Source of the DNA: Flammeovirgaceae bacterium UBA4465
GTDB taxonomy: Bacteria; Bacteroidota; Bacteroidia; Cytophagales; Cyclobacteriaceae
DNA: 48,041 nt
Assembly: GCA_905182655.1 (NCBI GenBank)
Contig: CAJJCN010000075.1
Span: 1 to 48,041, forward strand
Reading direction: 5' to 3'
Part shown: positions 8,365 through 16,426 of the stretch, piece after piece
Numbering within the stretch: the first letter of the stretch is position 1
Layout of the letters: each line of letters opens with the position of its first letter
Translations under genes and position numbers: made by a program
The notes under the pieces: generated by a model
The model's database searches: none
Seen by the model: the letters and a program-made list of their open reading frames with translations, nothing else
Told to the model about the DNA's origin: nothing

Positions 8365-11300
8365 ATGAAGATTATTTTATCCTTTTTTTCTATCTCTTTT
8401 TTCTTATCGATCATTATTTCTTGTAATGAATCAAGAGAAAATAAGCTCTTAGTTATATACCAGGAAGACGGACCGTATAGTAAGTTAAAAAATGAATGCA
8501 TACAGATTATTCAAGAAAGTTCTTTTGATTTTGAGATCATAGATTCAGAGAGTCAAAGGTTGGGAGATTCATTATGGAAAAATAGGGCTTTAATTATACT
8601 TTCAGATCCTCAAATGCTTAATCCACAATGGCAATCAGATATCGAACGGTATGTTCAAACAGGAGGAGCACTTTTGATGCCATCCGATACTATCAATTCA
8701 TATTATTGGCCCTGGTTGTATCAAGCACAGGTCAATAAAGAGAATGATTTTGATGGAGGAAAAATTAATTTTTTTCACGATTCAACCAACTTAAAAGCAT
8801 TATTAAATGCATCCGCAGGGAGCATGAGTATCCAAACTGATCAAGTTAAAACGAGGCAAGCGCCGAGTAATAGCAGATTCACAAAAATAATTTTAGATGC
8901 AGAGGTCAATGAGCCCATGGAGCTTGCCGTATTGCCAGGTGGCCGTGTGTTGTTCATCGAAAGAGAAGGCAATTTCAAAGTGTATGACCCTAAAATGCGG
9001 ACAACCAAGCTATTGCATACTTTTGATATAAGTACCGAAGGTAATTATGAGGATGGAATGCTTGGTTTAACTATCGATCCAAATTATCAAGACAACAACT
9101 GGATATATATTTATTATTCACCTAAAGGAGGACGTCCTAGACAAAACCTTTCAAGGTTTGTTTTGGCTTATCAAGACAGTCTTTTATTGCAAAGTGAGCG
9201 GGTCATACTTGAGGTGGCCGTACAACGTGAAACTTGTTGCCATTCAGGAGGATCGATTTCGTTTGGGCCTAATGGAAATTTATTCTTAAGTACCGGAGAC
9301 AATACGAGTTCTAAAGAATCAGATGGCTATTCGCCTTTGGATGAAAGAGCAGGAAGAGCTCCATTTGATGCGCAAAAAGGATCCTCTAATACACAAGATC
9401 TCAGAGGGAAAATATTAAGAATTACCCCAACAGCTGAGGGATCATATACGATTCCCACAGGTAATTTATTTTCTTCGGAGGGCACCGAAGGTAGGCCAGA
9501 AATTTATGCAATGGGTTGCCGGAATCCTTTCCGTTTTACGGTAGATCAAAGGACGGGATACATTTATTGGGGAGATGTAGGTCCAGATTCAGGAAAAGAT
9601 AGTGATCTGGGTCCGCAGAGTTATGATGAATGGAATCAAGCTAAAACACCAGGAAATTATGGATGGCCTTATTTTGAGGCGAATAATAAAGCCTATCCAA
9701 TGTTGGATTTTGCAACCAATGAAATTGGACCGCCGCAAAATCCCCTACATCCTCTCAATGAATCTCCTAATAATACTGGTGCCAACCTACTGCCACCCGC
9801 AAGAATTCCAATGATTTGGTATCCTTATGGGGTATCAGATAAATGGCCAATGTTGGATAAAGGATCGCGAAGTGCTATGGCGGGTCCAGTATATTATGAG
9901 CCTAATTCTCCCTCTAAGACTGCTTTTCCCAAGTATTATGAGGGTAAATTATTTATATATGAATGGGCGAGAAGTTGGATAAAAGTGGTGTCTTTTGATG
10001 AAGACTGGAACGTAACAAAAATTGAACCTTTTTTGCCTAATGAAAAATTCAACAAACCTATAGACATGGAATTTGATCAAGACGGAAATATGTATGTATT
10101 GGAATATGGAGCCAATTACTTTGCTAATAATATTGAAGCCAAGCTTGTGAAAATTGAATACAACAGAGGGAACAGATTGCCCCATGCGGTCATCCAAGCC
10201 ACAAAGATCAGGGGAGCAGCTCCCTTTAACGCTACCTTCACCGCAAGTCAATCCTATGATTATGATCTTAATGATTCTTTAGTTTTTGATTGGGAGATCA
10301 GTGATGGTCGCAAATTTAAAGGTGAGCATATTAGCATGACGTTTGATACCATTGGAATTTATGAAATTGGTTTGAAAGTAACTGATCGTAATGGAGGAAT
10401 TGCAACTGCTTTTTCTCAGGTCAGTGTTGGAAATGCACCACCAGAAATCTATTTAAAGTTAGAAGGGAATCAATCTTTCTACTTCGGTGAGAGCAAACGA
10501 AATTACCATGTTGAAGTAACTGATTTGGAAGACGGATCGTTATCTGCTGGTACAATAGATCAAGATGAGATAAAAGTCAATTTTTCTTATCTATCTGGAG
10601 CTCATGACTTGGCCCTCCTAGGTGATGTATTCTATGAAAATTCTGACATACCCATTGAAGGTAAATCATTGATTGAAGGCAGCGATTGCAGTTCATGTCA
10701 CGCGATGGAATCAGCTTCAATTGGACCAAGCTTCAATCAAATTGCTGACAGGTATGAAAGCAGCTCAGCCAACATTTCTATGTTGGCCATGAAAATTATT
10801 CAAGGAGGTAAAGGAAATTGGGGTCATAGCTTGATGGCAGCCCATCCAGATTTATCAATCAGTGATGCTGAAAGTATGGTTGAATATATTCTTTCTATGA
10901 AGGATGAAAATAATTCACCGAGCCTGCCTGTAGAAGGTACTTTTCTGTTGAGCAACTCTCAAAATAGGACTGATCTAGGAATATATGTTATATCAGTTGG
11001 CTATGAAGACCATGGAAATGAAGAGATTCCTGCTATTGAGGCTTCCAAAATACAATTTTTGAGAGCTCCTTACCTACAGGCTGAAGATTATGATGTTTTC
11101 AAAAACGTGGAACAGCAAAGACCAAATGGTGGATCTTTTGCTTATGTAAGTAGTTTAAGACATGGATCTTATGTTGGGTTCGACAATATAGATTTGAATG
11201 GGGTGGATGAAATTATGATTAAAGTAATGCCTATTTCTGGAGGGAGAATAGCTATTTTTCAAGGTGGATTTGATGGGGAACCTCTGGCCGAACTGTCTAT

Positions 11301-11469
11301 TCCTAGTGCTGAGAAACGTCCAAGTTGGGTTGAAGAAAGCTTTGTTGAATATAACTTCACCATTAATGAAGCCAGTAAAGGATCAAAAGCCCTTTTCATT
11401 TTGTTCAGTGATGCTAATAATACGAAGGTTGATATGAACTTGGATCAAATTACTTTCAAGCAGAAATAG
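8365..11469 (+). CDS. ThuA remnant - sugar dehydrogenase - PKD - cytochrome c - CBM6-like fusion lipoprotein
   Basis: This 1034-aa lipoprotein (signal to Cys20, IISC) has five regions. Residues 27-125 resemble the first half of a ThuA (glutamine-amidotransferase-like) domain, ending near YVQTGGALLMPSDT, but the second half is missing. Residues 170-600 are a glucose/sorbosone dehydrogenase beta-propeller of the PQQ-dependent type (MELAVLPGGRVLFIEREG, HSGGSISFGPNGNLFLSTGD, YAMGCRNPFRF). Residues 605-690 are a PKD domain. Residues 755-845 are a class I cytochrome c with CSSCH at 775-779 and a likely Met ligand in HSLMAAHP. Residues about 905-1034 are a CBM6-like module beginning LQAEDYD. Electrons from periplasmic sugar oxidation could pass straight to the fused haem. 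PQQ use is family inference, and many homologues have unknown substrates. Confidence 0.85.
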   Translation: MKIILSFFSISFFLSIIISCNESRENKLLVIYQEDGPYSKLKNECIQIIQESSFDFEIIDSESQRLGDSLWKNRALIILSDPQMLNPQWQSDIERYVQTGGALLMPSDTINSYYWPWLYQAQVNKENDFDGGKINFFHDSTNLKALLNASAGSMSIQTDQVKTRQAPSNSRFTKIILDAEVNEPMELAVLPGGRVLFIEREGNFKVYDPKMRTTKLLHTFDISTEGNYEDGMLGLTIDPNYQDNNWIYIYYSPKGGRPRQNLSRFVLAYQDSLLLQSERVILEVAVQRETCCHSGGSISFGPNGNLFLSTGDNTSSKESDGYSPLDERAGRAPFDAQKGSSNTQDLRGKILRITPTAEGSYTIPTGNLFSSEGTEGRPEIYAMGCRNPFRFTVDQRTGYIYWGDVGPDSGKDSDLGPQSYDEWNQAKTPGNYGWPYFEANNKAYPMLDFATNEIGPPQNPLHPLNESPNNTGANLLPPARIPMIWYPYGVSDKWPMLDKGSRSAMAGPVYYEPNSPSKTAFPKYYEGKLFIYEWARSWIKVVSFDEDWNVTKIEPFLPNEKFNKPIDMEFDQDGNMYVLEYGANYFANNIEAKLVKIEYNRGNRLPHAVIQATKIRGAAPFNATFTASQSYDYDLNDSLVFDWEISDGRKFKGEHISMTFDTIGIYEIGLKVTDRNGGIATAFSQVSVGNAPPEIYLKLEGNQSFYFGESKRNYHVEVTDLEDGSLSAGTIDQDEIKVNFSYLSGAHDLALLGDVFYENSDIPIEGKSLIEGSDCSSCHAMESASIGPSFNQIADRYESSSANISMLAMKIIQGGKGNWGHSLMAAHPDLSISDAESMVEYILSMKDENNSPSLPVEGTFLLSNSQNRTDLGIYVISVGYEDHGNEEIPAIEASKIQFLRAPYLQAEDYDVFKNVEQQRPNGGSFAYVSSLRHGSYVGFDNIDLNGVDEIMIKVMPISGGRIAIFQGGFDGEPLAELSIPSAEKRPSWVEESFVEYNFTINEASKGSKALFILFSDANNTKVDMNLDQITFKQK

Positions 11470-11550
11470 GTTTCACACCGTTCCAATAGGTTTTGTGTTC
11501 ATTGATATAAAATATGAGTTCGATACATTAATTTATATTAATTTGGCCGC

Positions 11551-13797
11551 GTGAAAAAAAGATATAGTGCATTATTTTTCGTTGCTTTAGGTAGTATTTT
11601 TTTTATTGAATTGTTTGCGCAAAACAATGTGAATTTGCAAGAAAGTTATCAGCTCAATATCAGTCGCACGACCGAAAGTATAATAATTGATGGGGCATTA
11701 GATGAGCAGGTTTGGAAAACATCAGGAGTGGCGACTGATTTTTGGGTGAGTTATCCTACAGATGGTATACGTGCTTCGCCGGAGGTAAAAACCATTGTAA
11801 GGGTGACTTATGATGATGAATTTATATATGTAGCGGCGGAGTGTATAGGTCCCGGACCGTATATCATTCAGTCTTTGAAAAGAGATAATCCTTTGTTTTG
11901 GAGAGGAGATGCCTTTGGTTTGGTATTTGACCCTGTCAATGAACGAACCAATGGCTTTGTTTTTGCGGTCAACCCCGAGGCGGTTCAGTCTGAATCACTC
12001 ATCACCGGCCAAACAGGGCGCCGGGGCAATAATCAATCAGCTGGTGGCTTTAATGGTGCTTGGGATAATAAATGGTATTCAGAAGTTCAAATTTTAGATG
12101 ATAAATGGACCGTTGAAATGGCCATCCCATTTAAATCATTAAGGTTTGGAGATAAGCGTGAATGGGGGGTTAATTTTTTAAGAGGAGACGCAAAGAATAA
12201 CAGTTATCACGCCTGGTCGCCAGTGCCTGTCCAATTCAGAGGGGTAGATTTGGGGTATACCGGTAAGATGATTTGGGATGAGGCTCCTGGCAAGACTAAG
12301 AAAAACATTTCAGTCATTCCTTATTTACTTGGGATTAGAGAGAAAAATTTCGAACAAAATACACCTCTCGAACAGGGTCAAAGGGTAGGATTAGATGCTA
12401 AAGTGGCGGTGACTTCTAGCTTGAATTTGGATTTAACAATAAACCCTGACTTTTCTCAGGTAGATGTGGATGAGCAGCAAACGAATCTTACGACCGTTAA
12501 TTTACGGTTTCCAGAACGAAGACTCTTTTTTTTAGAAAATAGTGATGTATTTAATGACTTTGGAATCCCACCGATGCGTCCATTTTTTAGTCGCAAGATT
12601 GGTTTAGATGAAGAGGGAAATACGATTCCTATTTTATATGGGGCAAGATTAAGTGGTAATTTGAATAAAAACTTGAGGATGAGTCTGATGAATACCCAGA
12701 CCAAATCTGAAGAATTACCAGGTAATAATTATACTTCATTCGCTGTCCGCCAAAGGATATTTCAGCGGTCTATCATCAAAGGATATTTTCATAATCGGCA
12801 GATGATGACCCAAACGCCTTTATTGCGAGATGATTACAACACGGTAGGGGGTTTGGAGTTTGGCTATCGTTCTCAGAATGGAAAATGGCAAGGATCTGGA
12901 GGATATGGAATGGCTTTTACCGAAGACCAGAATGATCAAAATCATTTTTATAGTGCCACTGCAGGATTTGATGGTAAAGCATTTAATTTCTATGCAAATG
13001 CCTCAGGTATGGGGGATGATTATCAAAATGATTTTGGTTTTATCCCACGTAAAAATCATTACGATGCACTAGAGGACACCACCTATGTCATAGGATTTGA
13101 TCATGTTTATTCAAGGGTGGGGTATACTTTTTACCCCGATAATACTTCTATCAATCAACATGGGATAAGATTCAGCTTTGTTGGTGATTGGACAGCTACT
13201 TCAAATGAATTGATAGCTAAAACTTTTGATTTGAATTATAATTTTTCATTTATCAATTCAAGTACGTTACAGTTGACCTTTAAGCATGAGGATGTTAATT
13301 TACTTTATCCTTTTGGTTTTACCGAAGATAACGACCCTCTTCCGAGTGGTTTGTATCATTTTGATTATGGGGAGATCAAGTATCAAAGTGATAACAGACG
13401 CGTGGTGAATATCCGTTCTGGATTTCGCTATGGAGGCTTTTATAATGGTACCCGATTAGAGACCTCTTTGGCTGCGAACTATCGAGCACAACCTTGGGGC
13501 AATTTTAGCGTCAATTTTATTTACAATGATTTAAGGTTTCCGGGTATCTATGGGCGTCAACCCCTTTTCTTATTAGGCCCCAAGGCCGAAGTTTCTTTTT
13601 CTAGAAATTTATTTTGGACGACTTTTTTTCAATATAATACGCAACGGGACAACTTTAATATCAATAGCCGAATTCAATGGAGGTACTTACCCATGTCTGA
13701 TTTATTTATAGTGTACTCAGATAATTATATGGTAGAAAATTTCGGCCCTAGAAATCGAACACTGGTTCTTAAGTTGAACTATTGGCTTAATTTATAG
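11551..13797 (+). CDS. DUF5916 outer-membrane protein with N-terminal CBM9-like domain (copy 1)
   Basis: Translation starts at a GTG followed by a short signal peptide (to about residue 23, ending LFAQ). Residues 35-220 form a CBM9-like carbohydrate-binding domain (IIIDGALDEQVW, then YDDEFIYVAAEC and SLRFGDKREWGVNF). The remaining 500 residues are a DUF5916 region rich in alternating aromatic beta-strands that ends in LVLKLNYWLNL. That ending resembles an outer-membrane beta-barrel closing strand. No enzymatic motif is seen. CBM9/DUF5916 proteins of Bacteroidota are uncharacterised and often lie near glycan or peptidase genes. The gene is 81 bases after the dehydrogenase fusion and is followed by a close paralogue, indicating tandem duplication. 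Confidence 0.85.
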   Translation: MKKRYSALFFVALGSIFFIELFAQNNVNLQESYQLNISRTTESIIIDGALDEQVWKTSGVATDFWVSYPTDGIRASPEVKTIVRVTYDDEFIYVAAECIGPGPYIIQSLKRDNPLFWRGDAFGLVFDPVNERTNGFVFAVNPEAVQSESLITGQTGRRGNNQSAGGFNGAWDNKWYSEVQILDDKWTVEMAIPFKSLRFGDKREWGVNFLRGDAKNNSYHAWSPVPVQFRGVDLGYTGKMIWDEAPGKTKKNISVIPYLLGIREKNFEQNTPLEQGQRVGLDAKVAVTSSLNLDLTINPDFSQVDVDEQQTNLTTVNLRFPERRLFFLENSDVFNDFGIPPMRPFFSRKIGLDEEGNTIPILYGARLSGNLNKNLRMSLMNTQTKSEELPGNNYTSFAVRQRIFQRSIIKGYFHNRQMMTQTPLLRDDYNTVGGLEFGYRSQNGKWQGSGGYGMAFTEDQNDQNHFYSATAGFDGKAFNFYANASGMGDDYQNDFGFIPRKNHYDALEDTTYVIGFDHVYSRVGYTFYPDNTSINQHGIRFSFVGDWTATSNELIAKTFDLNYNFSFINSSTLQLTFKHEDVNLLYPFGFTEDNDPLPSGLYHFDYGEIKYQSDNRRVVNIRSGFRYGGFYNGTRLETSLAANYRAQPWGNFSVNFIYNDLRFPGIYGRQPLFLLGPKAEVSFSRNLFWTTFFQYNTQRDNFNINSRIQWRYLPMSDLFIVYSDNYMVENFGPRNRTLVLKLNYWLNL

Positions 13798-13869
13798 TGG
13801 TCATAGATGAAATGTGAGTCAAATCCATAGCTATGAAAAACGATCAGTATTGTATATTAAAGAGGTGTC

Positions 13870-13896
13870 TTGTGAAAATATTTTATGCTATGTTTG
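13870..13896 (+). promoter_or_regulatory. Candidate Bacteroidota-type promoter for DUF5916 copy 2
   Basis: TATGTTTG at 13889-13896 matches the -7 consensus TAnnTTTG. A TTG at 13870-13872 lies 16 bases upstream, slightly closer than the usual -33 spacing. The ATG of the second DUF5916 gene starts 17 bases after the box, giving a very short leader. Confidence 0.35.
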
Positions 13897-13912
13897 AGTT
13901 TCTTTTTTGAGC

Positions 13913-16141
13913 ATGAGATTAAATTTTTTTCGTTTTTTTATTTTACTTTATTCTTGGGTCCTATCCCATGCCTTGCTGGCTCAAAACAATGCCGAAGCTT
14001 ATCGTTTGAACATTAAAAAAATGGATGAAAAAATCCGTTTGGATGGAATAATAGATGAACCTTTTTGGCAAAAAACTGAGGTAGCTACCCATTTTTGGAT
14101 GAATTTCCCTGTGGGGGGCACCCAGGTCAACGATGAGGTTCAAACCCTAGTCAGGGTTGCATATGATGATAATTTTATTTACATAGGTGTAGAATGCCGG
14201 GGTAAAGGGCCTTTTTTAGTGCAATCTCTTAAAAGGGACAGTGATTCATTTTGGAGTGGTGATGCTTTTGCTGTGATTTTTGATCCTGTAAATGAAAGAA
14301 CAAACGGTGCTATTTTTGGTGTGAATTCGGAGGGTGTCCAAACCGAAGCACTGATCACTGGTGAACCGGCCCGACGGGGAGGGCAGTTGTCTGGATACAA
14401 TAAAGCATGGGACAATAAATGGTATACTGAAGCTAGTGTATCCGAAAATGGGTGGACGGCTGAGATGATGATTCCGTTTAAATCATTACGGTTTGGTAAG
14501 AAAGATCATTGGGGCATTAATTTTATTCGTATAGATGCAAACAATAATGCGAATCACTCGTGGGCGCCCGTGCCGATTCAATTTTATGGGACTGATTTGG
14601 GTTATTTAGGACAATTGATATGGGATAAGCCACCTAAAAACACAAAAAAAAATATTTCGTTTGTGCCTTACCTATTAGGAGATGCGTACAAAGATTTTGA
14701 GAATCAAAGCAACCTCAATCAAAGTTTTGATATCGGAATGGATGCGAAAATAGCTATTAACTCCAATCTAAACCTTGATTTAACCGTCAATCCAGATTTT
14801 TCTCAAGTAGATGTAGATGAGCAACAAACGAACTTGACTACGGTAAATTTAAGATTTCCTGAGCGGCGACTTTTTTTTCTGGAAAACAGTGATATTTTTA
14901 GCAATTTTGGAACAAATGCTAAACCGTTCTTTAGTCGTAAAATAGGTTTAGATGATGATGGAAATACAATTCCTATCATCTATGGAGCCAGATTGAGTGG
15001 AAATTTAAATAAAAACTTAAGGATAGGTTTGATGAATACTCAGACCCAAGAACAAGAGCTACCCGGCAATAACTACAGTTCATTGGCACTCCATCAGCGG
15101 GTCTTGAAAAGGTCTGTTCTTAGAGGATATTTTCATAATAGGGTAGGGTTCTCCGAGGGTTCCATAAAGGGAGATGACTTTAATCGCATCGGAGGACTCG
15201 AATTCAATTACTCTTCTGTGGACAGTAAATGGCGGGCCATGGCGGGTTATGGTTTGGCTTTTTCCAACGAAAATCAGGATCAAAACCATATATTCAATCT
15301 CTTGGGGGGCTATGGGGGAAGAGCTTTTAATGTCATGGTAAATATTAGTGGGTTGGGGGATAATTACATCAATGATTTCAGCTTGATACCTAGGCAAAAG
15401 CATTACGATGCCGTACAGGACACCACTTATATCTTAGGGTTCAATCATTGGTGGGCGACCATGGGTTATAAGTTTTATCCTGAAAACACTTTTATCAATC
15501 AGCATGGCTTTAGTTTAACTACCAACGGAGACCGGACGACCACCTCCAACGAATTGATTCAAGACAAACATGCTTTGTCTTATAAAATTTTAATGAAAAA
15601 TACGAGTACTTTAGATCTTACCTATGCTCATGAAGGGGTAAATCTTTTATATCCTTTTAGATTTACAGATGATGATACACCCTTACCGGCGCAATTGTAC
15701 AGGTTTGATTATGGTCAAATCAAATATGTAACGGATACCCGCCGTGAAATTAAATTAACGACAGGATTTACTTACGGGAGTTTCTATAATGGTACCCGAA
15801 CAGAATTTTCTTTAGGTGTTGACTATCGTGTACAGCCATGGGGAAATTTTAGTCTCAATTTTGTTCAAAACAATTTAGACTTCCCAAGTGATTATGGAGC
15901 AGAGCGACTTTTGTTATTAGGCCCTAAGGCGGAAATTAATTTTTCTAAGAATTTCTTTTGGACCACCTTCATGCAATACAATACCCAAAGGGATAATTTT
16001 AACATAAATAGTAGACTTCAGTGGCGCTATATGCCCATGTCCGACTTATTTATTGTCTATTCTGATAATTATATGGTAGAATATTTTGGGCCACGTAATC
16101 GAGCGCTAGTTCTGAAGTTAAATTATTGGTTCAATTTGTAA
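13913..16141 (+). CDS. DUF5916 outer-membrane protein with N-terminal CBM9-like domain (copy 2)
   Basis: This 742-aa paralogue of the gene just upstream has the same signal peptide, CBM9-like (IRLDGIIDEPFW) and DUF5916 layout and the same C-terminal ending (LVLKLNYWFNL). Several long blocks match copy 1 almost exactly, such as NPDFSQVDVDEQQTNLTTV and NLRFPERRLFFLENSD. The ATG at 13913 is preferred over the in-frame TTG at 13907. The loops diverge most around residues 400-500, where the barrel would face outward, so the two copies may bind different ligands. A possible promoter lies in the 115-base gap, so it may be expressed separately. The function is unknown. Confidence 0.85.
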   Translation: MRLNFFRFFILLYSWVLSHALLAQNNAEAYRLNIKKMDEKIRLDGIIDEPFWQKTEVATHFWMNFPVGGTQVNDEVQTLVRVAYDDNFIYIGVECRGKGPFLVQSLKRDSDSFWSGDAFAVIFDPVNERTNGAIFGVNSEGVQTEALITGEPARRGGQLSGYNKAWDNKWYTEASVSENGWTAEMMIPFKSLRFGKKDHWGINFIRIDANNNANHSWAPVPIQFYGTDLGYLGQLIWDKPPKNTKKNISFVPYLLGDAYKDFENQSNLNQSFDIGMDAKIAINSNLNLDLTVNPDFSQVDVDEQQTNLTTVNLRFPERRLFFLENSDIFSNFGTNAKPFFSRKIGLDDDGNTIPIIYGARLSGNLNKNLRIGLMNTQTQEQELPGNNYSSLALHQRVLKRSVLRGYFHNRVGFSEGSIKGDDFNRIGGLEFNYSSVDSKWRAMAGYGLAFSNENQDQNHIFNLLGGYGGRAFNVMVNISGLGDNYINDFSLIPRQKHYDAVQDTTYILGFNHWWATMGYKFYPENTFINQHGFSLTTNGDRTTTSNELIQDKHALSYKILMKNTSTLDLTYAHEGVNLLYPFRFTDDDTPLPAQLYRFDYGQIKYVTDTRREIKLTTGFTYGSFYNGTRTEFSLGVDYRVQPWGNFSLNFVQNNLDFPSDYGAERLLLLGPKAEINFSKNFFWTTFMQYNTQRDNFNINSRLQWRYMPMSDLFIVYSDNYMVEYFGPRNRALVLKLNYWFNL

Positions 16142-16426
16142 ATAATTTTAGATGCACTAGACACAGGTCTTCTTGATCGAAAATTCTTTGGTTTGATGGA
16201 TTTCTTAAAGTTTTAGTAAAGATTAACGAGATAGGGCCGTATACTCTTCGGAGAGATTCAAACGCCCGTAGAGAAAAACTTATTGAGCCGGCACATTGAG
16301 CACCTCCTTAACTAATGACATTAATAGAAATACTCATAACGTTTAGTGCTACCTTCACCAACGCAGGCTGAGAAAATAATATTTTAGTTTTATTTTTGTG
16401 TTTATCTAGCAAGCAGATGAATAAAT

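Noticed and set aside
9949-10251. 100-codon minus-strand open frame within the dehydrogenase fusion
   Set aside because: Antisense shadow of the propeller and PKD coding region; no motif.
15080-15403. 107-codon minus-strand open frame within DUF5916 copy 2
   Set aside because: Antisense shadow; copy 1 does not keep it open.
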